Positions 10,751 to 23,123 of a DNA stretch of 64,000 nucleotides are shown in pieces. Below the pieces are notes generated by a model that saw nothing but the letters and a program-made list of their open reading frames with translations, was not told the origin of the DNA and searched no databases. Numbering within the stretch: the stretch's first letter is position 1; every line of letters starts with the position of its first letter. The stretch comes from Phyllostachys edulis. Its lineage: Eukaryota; Streptophyta; Magnoliopsida; Poales; Poaceae. The position numbers and the translations under genes were made by a program. Location: NCBI GenBank assembly GCA_036346405.1, contig CM070550.1, positions 11,752,115 to 11,816,114 of the forward strand. Reading direction: 5' to 3'.

Positions 10751-12374
10751 TGCTACAGTACTGACTCACATCAAGTTGCGACTAACATTGTTTGTTCATT
10801 GTGTGATCACGGATTAGAGAAGACAGTAAATCCTCTTTGCAAATCACCTCGAGGGCAGAGTAAAGTCACTTTGCAAGCCACCGTTTACCCTCCTGACCCT
10901 GAGCGAATCCGTAGTAAGCCACTTCTAGGGTGAATAACTGAATACCAAGTGTTTTCCCTCCCTATTGACCATGGCACGTTGCTCTTGCTTATCCTGTAAG
11001 TTCATGGCACGTGTATGAAGCTCATTGCTCACGGCTCTATTGACTAGCTGTTCGCATGATTTTGGCTGTTGTTGTAATAAAAAGGTTCAATCCTAGACTA
11101 TCCTTATTAGCTGCTACAGTTCTTGATGCTTTAAGGCAAATGTGCAACTTTCCCACTAAAAATTTTGAACTGAATGCTTGCCAATTGCAAAATGTGTGAT
11201 AATAGATTGTCGAAACTACGTGTCTATATTGATTGGCTAAGGCATATGTAGTCTATTAATCAACTATATTTTGTGAAATTACCACTCAACTACATGAATA
11301 TATACCTCAGCATGGATTGGTTGTTAAAAGAATTGAAACCTAACATTTACCTACCACATCCTGACGATAGGATGATGTTGACATGATCGACCTCCGTGAC
11401 GCTATTGCAACGGCTTTGGTACCATGACGATAGGATAGATGGAAGATATATATAGCATTTTGTAGTTCATTTGATAGCTGACTAGTTGTGCTTACTTTCC
11501 CTTTTTAAAAAGAACTTTATGGTTTCATTCAATTATTTGTTGCTTTACCAGGCAAGTAAATTGGTCTGATTGTGGTATCAATTATTTGCTGACAAGCTAA
11601 CTATGAATTAACCATCAATTTTCATCACCTTTGAGTTACTTCTGATATCGATAATTGCTGTGTTCACATTTCACAAGCAAGGCATAAATCTTTGAAATGT
11701 TAACTGAAATGTTTACAATGACTATGAAGTAACTTTGGATGCCTCAACATCTATAGAAATTTGTTGTTAAATGTTGCTAAATATTGTTTTATGTTTCTTT
11801 TTTTGCAGAGAAGAGCCAGTCGGAGCGGCGCCGGAGTACCTCGGCGACCCCGATCGCCTTTCCTCACTGGCCGCTGCACTGCGCGTCGCCTCGCCATCGT
11901 GATCGACCCGCCACGGCCCGCTTAGCCCGACTCCACCGCCACCCTAGGTATAACCCCTCTTTCCGTATCATGGTCGAGATCACGTAACCCGACTAAGCGT
12001 CTCCGTTCGAAAGAGATACGGTTGGAAATATCTGATATTTCCATATCTAAAACCGACTGCTCTGTTTGAATTGTCCACGTTTTTGGACAGCCAGCGGATG
12101 CGTGGGTGGGGTTAGTTTCCATAGTTCGCTCCGTCCGAGACGAGTTTGGCATCATCTCCTGTTGTTCTCCGGATACACTCTCCTGGCGGGACGTGTATTT
12201 GGAGAACAAACGGAGAAATCTTCAAATTTGCATCTCGAATAGGAGTAGAGCATGGAAACTAACCTCATCTACGGATCTCGCGTGGATTAGGACCTATCCT
12301 CACCTATTAGATAGTAGGAGCGTCGTGTAGATGCAATTGATGTTTATATTACTCGCCGCTATATATGTTAGAGG

Positions 12375-15300
12375 ATGGAGGACCGTGAGTGGATGTACAC
12401 GGCAGCGCAAGTCGTGGTCAGTCACCAATGAATGGATCGACAAGACCGATGCTTTCTTGGAGCGGGCATTTGGCGGTCGCTAAAGGAGCGAGTAAAATTT
12501 CTTGTCCTGCGACAAATGTGCAAACAGAAAAGACAAACGAAGAAGGTCATGGGGAACATCTTTGGAAGAATGGATTTACTGGCAGACTATACGGTGGGTC
12601 TACCATGGTGAAGCCGATCGTATGAGAGAGGAGGTGGTGAGACCACACGTCGAGGATTATGATCTTGTCTTGGGGTAGCGCACATGTTAAATGACTATCA
12701 CGAGGCTGCATTATTTGAAGGACGACGGAGGAGGAACCAGAGGCAATCGCAAAGGCGTTCTCGACATGTTTGCTTGCAACACGTAAACCCCTTCACGGCG
12801 GATAAAGGTTTCTCAACTGGATGCCATTGGACGATAATGGCGTTAAAGTCGATAAAGATAGTCGAGTCGAGACGCCGATGGTATGTTGACGATTATTGGC
12901 GTACCGCTCCGGAGGGTCACCTTCGCCAAAGAGCATGCACGAGTCACGTAAACTCCTTCGCACTTAAGATGCCGTATGAGCAGATACATGCTTGCGAAGA
13001 GTGCGCCCTATTTAGGAGCGAATACGTGGAAGCAAAGTCTTGTCCAAAGTGTAAATCATCTAGGTTCACGGAGGTAGATTCTAGTGATGGCCGAAGAGGC
13101 GACTTGACATTCCGTGACAATCCTCGGCACCTTCCGTTCATACCGAGGATCCAACGGCTATACATGACCGAGGAATCCGCGAAACAGATGACATGGCACA
13201 AAAATGGCAAACGATACAATCCTGACAGGATGGTACATGCATCCGATGGTGAAGCATGGACCCACTTTGATGGCATTCATCATGAGAAAGCTAAAGAGGC
13301 TCGTAATGTACGTGTTGCGCTGGCAACAGATGGGTTCAATCCTTATGGAATGATGGCTGCCCCATACACATGTTGGCCCGTGTTCGTTATCCCCCTCAAT
13401 CTCGCCCCCGGCGTATGCTTTCAACGACATAGCGTATTCTTGTCGTTGATAATTCTGGACACCGGGAATAATATGGGTGTGTTCATGGAGCTGTGATTGA
13501 TGAATTGGTCCGTGCTTGGGAGGAAGGGTATGGACATACGATCGAGCTACAAGAAAAACTTCAAAATGCATGTTTGGTACCACTACTCCTCGCATGACTT
13601 CTGGCGTATGGGATATTCTGCTTTGGTGTGTTCACGGGAAGTTCCCATGCCCAATATGCAAGGAAGGTCGAGGTTCATTTGGTTGTAGAAGGGTGGCAAG
13701 TATTCATCGTTCGACAAACATCGGCAATTCCTCCTCTTGACCATGCATTGAGCGAGACATCAAGAACTTTACGAAAGGTGTCGTAGTGATGCACCTCGCA
13801 CCACCGATAATGATCGGTGCCGCGGTTCGTGAGCAGATAGATGGTCTCGTGGTCAATCCGGAAGGTGGTTTTGTGGGATATGGTGAGCAACATATGTGGA
13901 CTCATAAGTCGGGCTTGACTCGGCTCCCTATTTTGATGACCTTCTCCTTGCACACAACATTGATGTAATGCACATTGAAAAGAATGTTGCCGAGGCACTT
14001 TGGGCAACAATCATGGACATTCTTGACAAGTCAAAGGACAACGTTAAGGCTAGAGTGGATCCGCAGCGATATGCGATAGACCAAACCAACATATGAAGCC
14101 TCCTAGCGCGGCAAGACATGGAGAAGGCCTAAGGCCGATTTTGTCTTGAGCAAGCCCCAAAGGAGGAAGTACTAGAATGGATCCAGACGTTAATGTTCCA
14201 CGATGGGTATGCGACTAATCTGAGGAGGGGAGTGAACTTATCTACTATGCGAGTCTTAGGGATGAAGAGTCATGACTACCACATATGGATTGAGCGGCTT
14301 CTTCGGCGATGGTTCGAGGCTATGTCCTCGAGCATGTCGGCTAGTCTTTGGCAGAGTTGAGCTATTTCTTTATGACTTTGTGCCAAGGAGTTATCTTGAC
14401 CGTGATTGCCGACTTGGAAAGAATGGCTTTGTGTTGCTCTGTAAGTTGGAGAAGATCTTTCCACCGGCTTCTTCAATCCGATCTGACATTTGATTTTGCA
14501 CCTCCCGCACGAGGCACGAATGGGGGCCGTGCAGGCCGTTGGTGCTATCAATCGAGAGATGTCTAAAGGTTCTTCAAAGAAATGTAGAAATAAATGCAAA
14601 ATCGAGGCTTCCATTGCGAGGCATACATTCGGAGGAGGTGGCGAACTTCACAACAACATACTATGGTAACAACCTCCCTAGCGTGCATAATCCACCCCTC
14701 GTTACAATCTTTGGCGAAAATGAATCGAACCTTAGCCTTTTCCGAGGGCAACTCGGAAGCGCAAGTGCATCGACCCCAAGACCTTGAATCATGAAGAGTG
14801 GCGCCATATCATGCTATCGTGTTGACCAACCTTGACGAAGTGGCACCGTACATGCAAAGAAGTTCTCAACGAACTTGTTAAATCTGCCGTCACTATTCTC
14901 GCATCCAACCCCTTGTTTCTCGTTAGTGCAGGAATTTCTTCATGAATTTCAAGGCGTCAATCAAGGATCCTACCCACAGCGGTAGATACCCTTCTTAGGC
15001 GAGTGCGGGAAATGGAATGCCCGATTTCATTTCTTGGTTCAAGCGGAAGGTACCGTCAATTTAGCTCGTACTTAGTTTGACATTCCAAGTTACTCGTACG
15101 TGCGAATAATATAACGATGTATCCTGCTTGAGCTTGCAGGGCCAGAGGGATGCGTCTATGTGTGTCGAGTTGAGACAGGTTGCCGATGGCTTTGCCTATA
15201 GGGTCAGGTCATTTTCTGGTTATGACGTGAATGGATATCGCTTTCGCACAACAAGCTACTGAGCGTAGTCCCAATCAAGAACCACAAGTTCGGAGTTTTA

Positions 15301-15906
15301 CGCCCGGCGTTGATGAGGTCGAGTATTATGGAAGAATTGAAGAAATATCTGAACTCAAGTTTCATGGTTCCAAACCTTTTAATCCGTCATATTCAAATGC
15401 CATTGGTTTGATCCTCAAGTAACGAGACGGACATATTCTAATCTTGGGCTAGTCGAAATTGACAGATTCCGTCTTACCAGAGACGATGTCTATATTAGGC
15501 CCAACAGCCACGCAAGTTTATTATCTCCCATATGCGTGTCAAACCATAAGGCATCTTAAGGGTTGGGATATTGTGCATGTGGTATCGCCACACGGTAAAG
15601 TGCTGTCCCCAAACGATGAAGATCACAACTTAGACCCAAACACATATGACGGAGAGTTCTTTCAAGAAGAGGACTAGAAGGAGGTTTGAGATAGACTTAG
15701 CAAAGCGATCGGAATGGAAGTAGACAATGAAAGCGGTTATTGAAGAGGACCTTTGGAGATGAGGTGCAAAATGTGAAGGACTTACAAATGCTTGGCGATT
15801 ACATTTAGACAATGACAATGGCAACATTGCTCATTAGGATAGTGTTGATTATTTCGACATGATTGATAGTGATGATGAGACTTATGATCCGCTAATCCCG
15901 ATCATG
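12375..15906 (+). pseudogene. CACTA TNP2 transposase pseudogene
   Basis: From ATG 12375 the frame starts MEDREWMYTG. Broken frames then follow the standard TNP2 order: VTNEWIDKTDAFLERAFGG (12420), KMPYEQIHACEECALF (12967), the CPKCKSSRF zinc-binding part (13040), RHLPFIPRIQRLYMTEESAK and MTWHKNGKRYNPD (13125-13230), DGFNPYGMMAAPYTCWPVFV (13330), the WTHKSGLTRLP region (13900), KSHDYHIWIERLL (14270), the DUF4218-type NLSLFRGQLGSASAS (14730), and a DUF4216-type VEYYGRIEEISEL plus YYLPYACQ (15315-15540). It ends with DMIDSDDETYDPLIP near 15900. Many frameshifts and stops are present. Intact TNP2 binds the element's terminal repeats and catalyses excision. Confidence 0.9.
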
Positions 15907-16123
15907 AAGATTATTTCTAATACATGTAATACTATGTTATTTTGTAATTGCGTTTTGTTTATTTTGCATCTCTTTCTAAGTACTTTTTGTTTATCTGTGC
16001 TTATTGGTTTACTCTTTTTAATTGCGGTGATTGAACAAAGATGGTGGGCGGTGGGATGAGAAGCTAACGTCCTTGTACTAGAAGGACAAGGACCGCGAAC
16101 CGGGGAGAGTAGGAGGAGGAGCA

Positions 16124-18163
16124 CATGCAGGAGGAGTCGTCGCCGCCGCCCGTCGCGTGAGGAGGAGGAGGAGGAGCAGTGCCCAGAGGACGCCGAGGAG
16201 GCGCAGGAGGACGCCAGTGAGGAGGGCGAGGAGGCGCAGGAGGAGGCGCAGGAGGACGAGGAGGAGGCGACAGCAGGGGGTTCCGCTTCCTCTAGTACGC
16301 CGAGCGTCTACTTGCGAGGTCCCGCGAGCCTCCCTCAGCGACCGATACCTCGTGAGAGACGCCCGCTGATTCGACCCGAGGGGGAAAAGTAAGTAACTTT
16401 AGATGTTATCACTACTTTATATGATATGTTCAAAATCAAAATAGAAATTAATAATTTTTCTTAATCACTTGGGCAGAACTGGACGATTGTGGCGAGTGGA
16501 GGTGCTCACACACGCCAAGTCAATGGCATCCTCGGTCTTACGTGCAAGGAGCACTTCCTGGCTCGGTTGAGTCGCCGGAGTGACGGGCCGGCCTACTCGC
16601 TTGACCACTACGCCGCCGCCCGATGTTTGCAGGTCGGGCCTGAGGTATTCAACAACAAGGCGGAGCGGGTGAAGCAAGAGTGTGGGTAAGTCTTCCTCGA
16701 CTACATTGCTCAAGACATCGTATTCATTGGACATTCTTGAAATAATGAATGGATACATCGTGTTTGTATGCGGATTTCTTTAGATGCCGGGGCGGACGTG
16801 AGGCAGGCGGATGACGGTGGCTACCAAATGTTGCAAAAACTCGTCGTGGACATGCATTACGGTAGCGCATCAAAGCCGTCGTAACTTACCACGGACCGTC
16901 CTTGGAACGAAGGTCACCAAAAGGGACGAAGAACCATGACGCCGACCTCGGACCAAGACTGCAGTAAATACGTAACATTAATATCGATTCCTTTTGAGAT
17001 TAAGTAGGCTTAATTTCATCTTCGATATGTCATGTACTTGATGGCTGTAGATGACTCCTTATTGGTGCGCCGCGATCCCCGATCTTTGGGAGCAGATGGT
17101 GCACAAGTGGTGCTCACGCGAGTGGAGGAGACGACAACTTGTGCCGGAGCGGCGCTTGATGATGCAGTGTAGCACACCATCAAGGTAGCCGCAACCTCGG
17201 CGGATACGCTAAACATGGGTACGTGAATTCATTTATTTATTCTAACGCTCAATTTCGCATGATTTGAATCATCTTCTTTGTTTTTCTCGCGATCGGCGTC
17301 ACATGGTGGCCAGCCTTGCTCCATCTTCAAGGCATTTGCTATGGCCCACAAGGGCAAGGCGACGTCCGACGTCGACTACAACCCGGAGGACGGCCCGAGG
17401 CGTCTGAGAATGCGACCGCCCACAACCGCCTTTAGTGACTACACATCGATGGCAAGGGAGGTCCATGGGCGAGTACGATCCGAGCACCGAGGACCTTGAT
17501 GGAGAAGTCGTCATGAGGGTGGGAGGAGGCAAGAAGCATGGGCGATCATCGATTGGCGACGGCGCAATCGACTCGGCCGCTTCTCCCGATCTCTCCCAGA
17601 TTCGAACAAGCAAAGACGAGCACGAGCCCGCCATACGACCTCGGCGAGACACTTCACACCACCGGGTGGAGGCACTCGAGGTTATTCCTGGTTTATTCGT
17701 CGTTCATTGGTTTTTTCATACCTTTCCTTTGCATTATTGTAACATTGGGGTGAATATATTGTAGGCCCAGCTGGAACAAGAGAGGAGGATACGGAGCAGT
17801 ATGCAAAGCGAAGATGGAGAGGGTGGAGGCCGAGGGAGGCCGAGCGGCGGAGGATGGCGGACATTCTTCAAGACATGCAAAGTCTTGGCGCCCTTCTGGT
17901 GTAGCTCCGCCACCTTCGCTATTCGCTCCACCTCCACCTCCTCACTATTCTACTCCTGTGAGTATAAATGTTTTAGTTTGTATGTTCATGCTTACGGTCA
18001 AACCTAGTGGAGTATGAAAGTTTTATTCATGTATGGTATATATTTATCTTGTCTCACACATGCAATCTCTTCTCCTTTGTGCGAGAATCAATCGGCGGGA
18101 TCGAACGATCCTCATGCTTCAGTGAATCCTTCACCAAATCAGTCTCATTGGCCATCTTGGTGA
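16124..18163 (+). pseudogene. CACTA second ORF, Ptta/En-Spm plant transposase (Transposase_24 type)
   Basis: The first exon-like part (16124-16390) has an acidic E/D-rich tract and ends PIPRERRPLIRPEGEK before a GTAAGTAA donor-like site. Later parts read HTRQVNGILGLTCKEHFLA and PAYSLDHYAAA (16500-16620), AERVKQECG, AVVTYHGPSLE (16880), MTPYWCAAIPDLWEQMVHKW (17052), SHGGQPCSIFKAFAMAHKGK (17299), DGEVVMRVGGGKKHGR (17499), and a C-terminus QSHWPSW then TGA at 18161. These match the plant Ptta/En-Spm family, the TNPA-like accessory protein of grass CACTA elements. Stops and frameshifts show it is dead. Confidence 0.85.
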
Positions 18164-18239
18164 TACTACTTGTGGTTGTTAATGCTACTTCTATTTGCAA
18201 TTATGGTTGTAGATGATGGAGCACTTGGATTACTTGTGA

Positions 18240-18375
18240 AGTTATTTGTGATATATTGTGAGACATGAGATGTTTGTGATATATATGTGGTGTTGGTGAT
18301 ATATATGTGTTGTTGATGATATATATGTGATGTTGATGATATATATGTGATGTTGATGATGTTTGTTATGTATAT
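18240..18375 (+). repeat. degenerate tandem repeat, about 24-bp unit
   Basis: Units of the form TGATATATATGTGATGTTGA repeat about five times with small differences, just inside the right subterminal array of the CACTA element. Confidence 0.75.
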
Positions 18376-18427
18376 ATCTTATGTTTGTTTGGATGGGATG
18401 TAAAAACAAGTAAAAAGGTCTGTTTTC

Positions 18428-18836
18428 AAATCACTTTGCGAGTGCAATGGTTATGACACTCGGCAAAGTGACCATACTTTACCGAGTGCAATGGCGGACA
18501 CTCGGCAAAGTGACCATACTTTCGTCCCGAGTGCCACGGGCGGACACTTCGGCAAAGTGGAGACCTTGCCGAGTGTTTGACCTTGACACTCGGCAAAGAC
18601 GACGCCACGGTGGCTCCGTCGTCACGGCGACTTTTCTTTGCCGAGTGTCGATTAGCACTCGGCAAAGCCTTTGCCGAAAGTGCCCGATAAAGTGCACTCG
18701 CAAAGTCTTCTACCGATAAACTGCTTATCGAGTGTCCTTTGTCGAGTGTAGCACTCTGCAAAGCCTTTCTTGAGTGTACATCGGCCTTTGCCGAGTGCAC
18801 GAGGCACTTTCGGCAAAAAGCTGCCTCTCGGTTGTG
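18428..18836. repeat. CACTA right subterminal repeat array
   Basis: ACACTCGGCAAAG and TTTGCCGAGTG alternate in both orientations from about 18458 to 18815, mirroring the left array. The element ends at 18836 with CGGTTGTG followed by the GCC target copy. Confidence 0.88.
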
Positions 18837-18853
18837 GCCCCTCGGCGCCGACG

Positions 18854-19114
18854 ATGCCGTTGGTGAGCTCCTCCTCCACCACTACCACAACTAGACCTCT
18901 CCTCCCCCTTCCCCTGTCACCCTTCTTCCTCGTCTCCGACGGAGGCGGCATCGAATCTACCACCACCTCCCACCGCCTCACCTCCTTGAACTCGTCCTCG
19001 ACCCTCCCATTGCCCTCCTTCATCTCGCGGCCGAGGCGGTGCCACCGCCGTCGTCGCTGCCCACCGCGTACTTCCAACGCCCCCTCCCTCCCTCTAAGGT
19101 CCGGACTTCGGTGA
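18854..19114 (+). CDS. short ORF, possibly a host gene split from its promoter by the CACTA
   Basis: The frame starts at ATG 18854, 18 bp after the CACTA terminus, and runs 86 codons to TGA 19112. The product is Ser/Thr/Pro/Leu-rich at the start (MPLVSSSSTTTTRPLLPLPL), then Arg-rich. No domain is recognised. If the CACTA and one GCC are removed, the TATA box at 8261, a leader of about 50 bp and this ATG come together in the right order for a plant gene. Codon use is GC-rich as in grass genes. The end could equally be a splice site to an exon not identified. It is uncertain whether this is a real gene. Confidence 0.35.
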   Translation: MPLVSSSSTTTTTRPLLPLPLSPFFLVSDGGGIESTTTSHRLTSLNSSSTLPLPSFISRPRRCHRRRRCPPRTSNAPSLPLRSGLR

Positions 19115-19737
19115 ATCTAAATCCTAACAGGTGACGAGGAGACAACAGCGTTGATGTCAAAGAGGAGGACAATGAACTTGGCCGAAGCACGGAACTTCAT
19201 GTGAATCTAAAGGCGGGGAAAATCGCCTGTGATCACAAAATCGCTGTTTGAAAGGCGGAGGATCCCAATTCCAAGCCGATCAAGACGTTAACTATTCTGC
19301 TGCGCCGTCTATCATCTGCAGTGTAACCATGGCTGCGATATGGACTTGAAACCAAACCAAAGAAAGACCTAACACTACGAATAATCTCTGGTACTGATAC
19401 TAATACTGCCGTCATTCTCAAGTTCTCTCATGTATCGACACGCGAACGCTTATCATTTACTCGTACTCGTACGGGTAGCAGCTAAAGTTGTACACACGCT
19501 TTTACGAGGGAAAACGAAAACGCAGTACGTACTTCCATTCCAGCATTATTACTGCTACAGTCCTACTGATTGCACTGGCACTCCGCTCGAGTAGACGAGT
19601 CGCCAGGCCGTGCGCCCGATCGATGAGTTGACGTCTTGACGACGATGATCGAATTCGAACCCACCACCTTTTATGACCAGAACGTACTACTGCAGCAAGA
19701 TCCGTTTTCTGCATGTGCGTGCCCGTCGCGCGGTGGG
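19115..19737. other. intergenic, no gene seen
   Basis: Only short, unsupported frames are present. No terminal repeats or conserved motifs were recognised. Confidence 0.5.
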
Positions 19738-20341
19738 CGGAGGGCGTGTTTGGTTCGCGTCCTAGGGCGGCCAGGTCTGGTGGAGACACTCTACCGGGAG
19801 TGTGCCGGGAGCAGATTTGGTTGCCACTGGTTTGTTCCTTAGCCCAAGCAACTCTCACCGGGCCTAGGCTTACGAAATCGAGCGCCTGGGGCGTCTTCTT
19901 CTCCTCTGATCATGATATGCTAATCACTGGAGCTCACGAACTTGGCACCATGGACGGCTCCTCCTCGCCTGGCTCCCGTCGTCGCCGCCACCTCGATTGA
20001 TGCCACCTCCTCTCTCGGCCCCGCCGCCGTTGCCGCCTCGATTGATGCCACCTCCTCTCTCGGCCCCGTCGCCACCGGCTCTACCGCCTCAGCCACCTCG
20101 TGCGCAACCGTCGCCTCACCTAGCTCCCGCCACCACCATCGTGGTCCCTAGCCGAGCTCCTGCCACCCCATCTCGATTTGGAGGAAGAAACAATTTGGGA
20201 TGAAAAATGAAGGAATGATTCGATTTGGGGATTAAAATGGTGTTAGGGAGGCGTATTTCGCTTTTTCACTCTAAAAAAATGTGATTTCTTAAATTTAAGT
20301 TTTCTTCGGACCCAGCTCTCAAACCAAACATCACATCCTGT
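19738..20341. repeat. candidate MITE with TTTGGTT ends and a 45-bp tandem duplication
   Basis: The left side GGCGTGTTTGGTTCG (about 19743) and the right side AAACCAAACATCACATCC (about 20321-20338) are loosely inverse, as in many grass MITEs. Target duplication was not found. Inside, a 45-bp unit starting CCTCGATTGATGCCACCTCC occurs twice, at 19991 and 20036, nearly identical. Confidence 0.4.
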
Positions 20342-20941
20342 CGCCTACGAAAAATTATCTAGTTTCCTAGACTAACTTTAGGTACTTTTTTTTTGACATG
20401 GAGCTCGGGAGTCGGGACACCGATCAAACGAGGCCCGAAAGTTGCGCATCCACCTCCGGCCGGTCCCGCCGCGGCCTAGTGCCCGAAAAGGCCCGGGTTT
20501 CCCACTCACCCCCAGACCTGGCCAAATGGGCCGCTCGGCCCGGCACAGGCCTGGCTAGGCACGGCCCGTTCCGGCCCATGTACTATTCGTCGTTGTCCGG
20601 CCGACCCACGGGCTGGGTGGCGGCCTGCACACGCCGACGGCATTGCGTCTTGGGCGCCTCGAAGCTCGTTGGGTCTCGGGGCCGATGTGGCCTGTTTGGC
20701 CCATTAGAACAAAAAAAAATCCAGAAAAAATAGAAAAATGTGTAGAATTCAGAAGGAGATATGAAAATTAAAAAAATTAAGACAATCATATTAAAAATGT
20801 AATAAAGAGCTTTATTGATATCCAACTGGCTGCCTCGTTAAAACCTTTGCCAAGTAAAAACTCAAAATGAGAAAACCTTGGCAAAGGAAAAAGAGTACAG
20901 TCTATAGCTCTACAATTCTACATACATGATACATCTTTGTT

Positions 20942-22887
20942 CTATGTATCGGTCTCATTGTCTAAATACAGATTTTCGAACACCCCCAACAACTCTGGAT
21001 TTTCCACAGAGTGTTGTGTTCGTGAATCAGCTTGTTCCCAATCTTTCACAGTTAGAAGGATCTTTACCATCTCACTTGTGAGACTTGTTCTTCTCTCCTC
21101 CAATATCCTTCCAGAAAGACTGAAAGCAAACTCGGAGGAAACCGTAGAGACAGGAACAGTTAACACATCACGTGCAAGTATGGATAGCACGGGATATGTT
21201 AGCTTATGGGCTTGCCACCATTGCAAGATGTCAAAGCCTTCTGAGTTGAAATCCACCGTATCGCTGTCCAAATAGGTGGATAGTTCTCCACTCCTTGTGG
21301 TTCTTGGCTGAGCAGGCGTTGATGTAGAAGAAGAAGAAGAAGAAGAAGAAGAAGAAGAAGAACCCCTGGACTTGGACCTGGAGGAAGAGGCACTGAAGAT
21401 CGTGCCCCACATATTTGTCTTCCCACTTGAGGTGGGGGCTACTGGAGGTCATTGTGAACAGACTCCGGAACTTATTTTCATACCTTTGGTAAACCTCGTA
21501 TAACCGAGAACGAACTTCTGCAAAATAGTCAATGTAGTCTAGCCCCATAGCATCACTAAGAAGATCAAATACAGTACCAAATGCATCAATTTTAGCGCTA
21601 GGATCTAAAAGAAATGCAAATGCATATATGTAAGGGATTTCTCTCCAATATTTAAGGTATTTAGATTTCATGGAAACAACAGCATCGCGTAAAACTATGT
21701 CATTTTCAAACATTTTCAATTGAGTAGCAATCCGTAAAATAGTATGCACAATGATAGGAGATGTTGGATAGTAGACAGCGGACAAAGCAACAGTTGCCTC
21801 ATAAAAAATTTCTAAAACGACAAGATACCTTCTCAAAGAACGAACCAATGTTGCTCAGTTAATAGCATAGTACCGTCAGTGCTAGGATAGTGCGTTTGAA
21901 TAAATACAGAAAAAGTGCTCTTGTATGGTAAAAGATTCTTAAGCATGAGGTAAGTAGAGTTCTACCTTACCTCCATGTCCAAACCGAACTTTCTTGGACG
22001 TACAACCATCGCCCTGCAGAAGTTCTTATATTGTGTTATTCTTACGTTAGAATTATTCAAGAAAGAAATGACATCGCGAAAAGCTTTAATATATGAACTC
22101 AACCTCTTCAAACCACATTTGACTATAAGGTTGATAATATGACAAGCACATCGTTGATTTAGCAGGAAGGAATCAGCATATGTACTCAACACTGGAATAA
22201 GAATGTCCATAGCCCTAGAGTTTGAAGCGGCATTGTCTAAAGTAATTGCGAATATTTTGTCTGTAAGACCAAAGTCTTCCACGACTTTGATAATACTGAT
22301 TCATAATATTCTCCCCCGTGTGTGCTACATCAATTAATTTCAAACCTATAATCCTTTTCTCCATTACCCAGTCGTCATTAATATAATGTGCAATTACACT
22401 AAGGTAATCCTCCCTAGCCCGACCACTCCATATGTCCGAGATCAGGGCTACCGAAAATGTGCACGTACTAAATAGTTCCTTTATTTTATTACGGCGTTCA
22501 TTGTAGTATTTCACTAGATCCCTAGTTGTTGTTTGTTTAGAAACAGAAGTAAATCTAGGATTATGCGCAGTCCTAATATAATTTTGGAAAGAAGCAGACT
22601 CGCCAAAGCCTAACGGTAAATCATCAGAAGCAATTAAACGACAGAGAGATTGGCGGGCTACCTGAGGATCGTAGTCCCAGCTAGATATCGTACCGTCGGG
22701 GTTGTATTGCAGCTGTGCGTCTGCCTCATCGCCAATCCTTGCTTGGTTCAACACCTTGTAGCATGTCTTGTTCCTCCGGTGAAACCTCCAGTTGGTTTGG
22801 GGCAGCCGTAGCCGCCTCTATAGACGCAATTTCGTCCGATGAAAGTCCGAACTCACTAAGAGCAAAACTGTCGTAAGGACTGTCCAT
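20942..22887 (-). pseudogene. hAT transposase (RICESLEEPER type), frameshifted, BED finger missing
   Basis: The start is ATG 22887 (MDSPYDSFALSEFGLSSDE). The order is then an N-terminal part that jumps straight to DDLPLGFGESASFQNYIRTA (about 22640), the RNase H-like core with ALISDIWSGRAREDYLSV and ITLDNAASNSRAMDI (22450-22200), CACHIINLIVKCGL (22155), the DUF4413-like LYEVYQRYENKFRS (21480), and the C-terminal hAT dimerisation domain YPVLSILARDVLTVPVSTVS with ILEERRTSLTSEM (21205-21070). Frameshifts occur near 22280, 21960-21850 and 21430. The zinc-chelating BED region expected near the N-terminus is deleted. It is not active as it stands. Confidence 0.9.
21326..21362. repeat. (GAA)n microsatellite in the transposase frame
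   Basis: About 12 GAA repeats (TTC/TCT on the coding minus strand) lie between the DUF4413-like and dimerisation parts. Copy B has only about three repeats at the same site (29356-29367), so the tract expanded in this copy. Confidence 0.9.
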
Positions 22888-23123
22888 AACGAAAACTGCA
22901 AAATCGAAAATAACACTATTACTACTTTAATCTTAGCATACTAATAATTAACAATAAAAGTATTACAAAAATAGTATTGTACCTCTTTCGCTGACTTGCT
23001 GACGAAAATTGAAAAATTCAAATTTTGGCACAAAATTTTGCCAAATTAGCTCAACACGGATTTGAATTTGCACAACACAATTTCAAAGAGAGAATAGAGA
23101 ATGAAGGGGTGCTGAATGAGGGG

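Larger units (their letters stand above)
8327..18836 (+). mobile_element. CACTA (En/Spm) transposon, about 10.5 kb, degenerate
   Basis: The left end is CACTACCGGAGACGGC at 8327. The right end, reversed from 18836, is CACAACCGAGAGGCAGC, which carries a T-to-A change in the diagnostic CACTA. A 3-bp target copy GCC flanks both sides (8324-8326, 18837-18839). Both ends have dense subterminal arrays of TTTGCCGAGTGT / ACACTCGGCAAA in both orientations. Inside are a TNP2 transposase pseudogene (12375-15906) and a Ptta/En-Spm second-ORF pseudogene (16124-18163), both plus strand. The element also contains a stolen kinase exon and a large hairpin. All frames are broken, so movement would need transposase from elsewhere. 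Confidence 0.9.
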
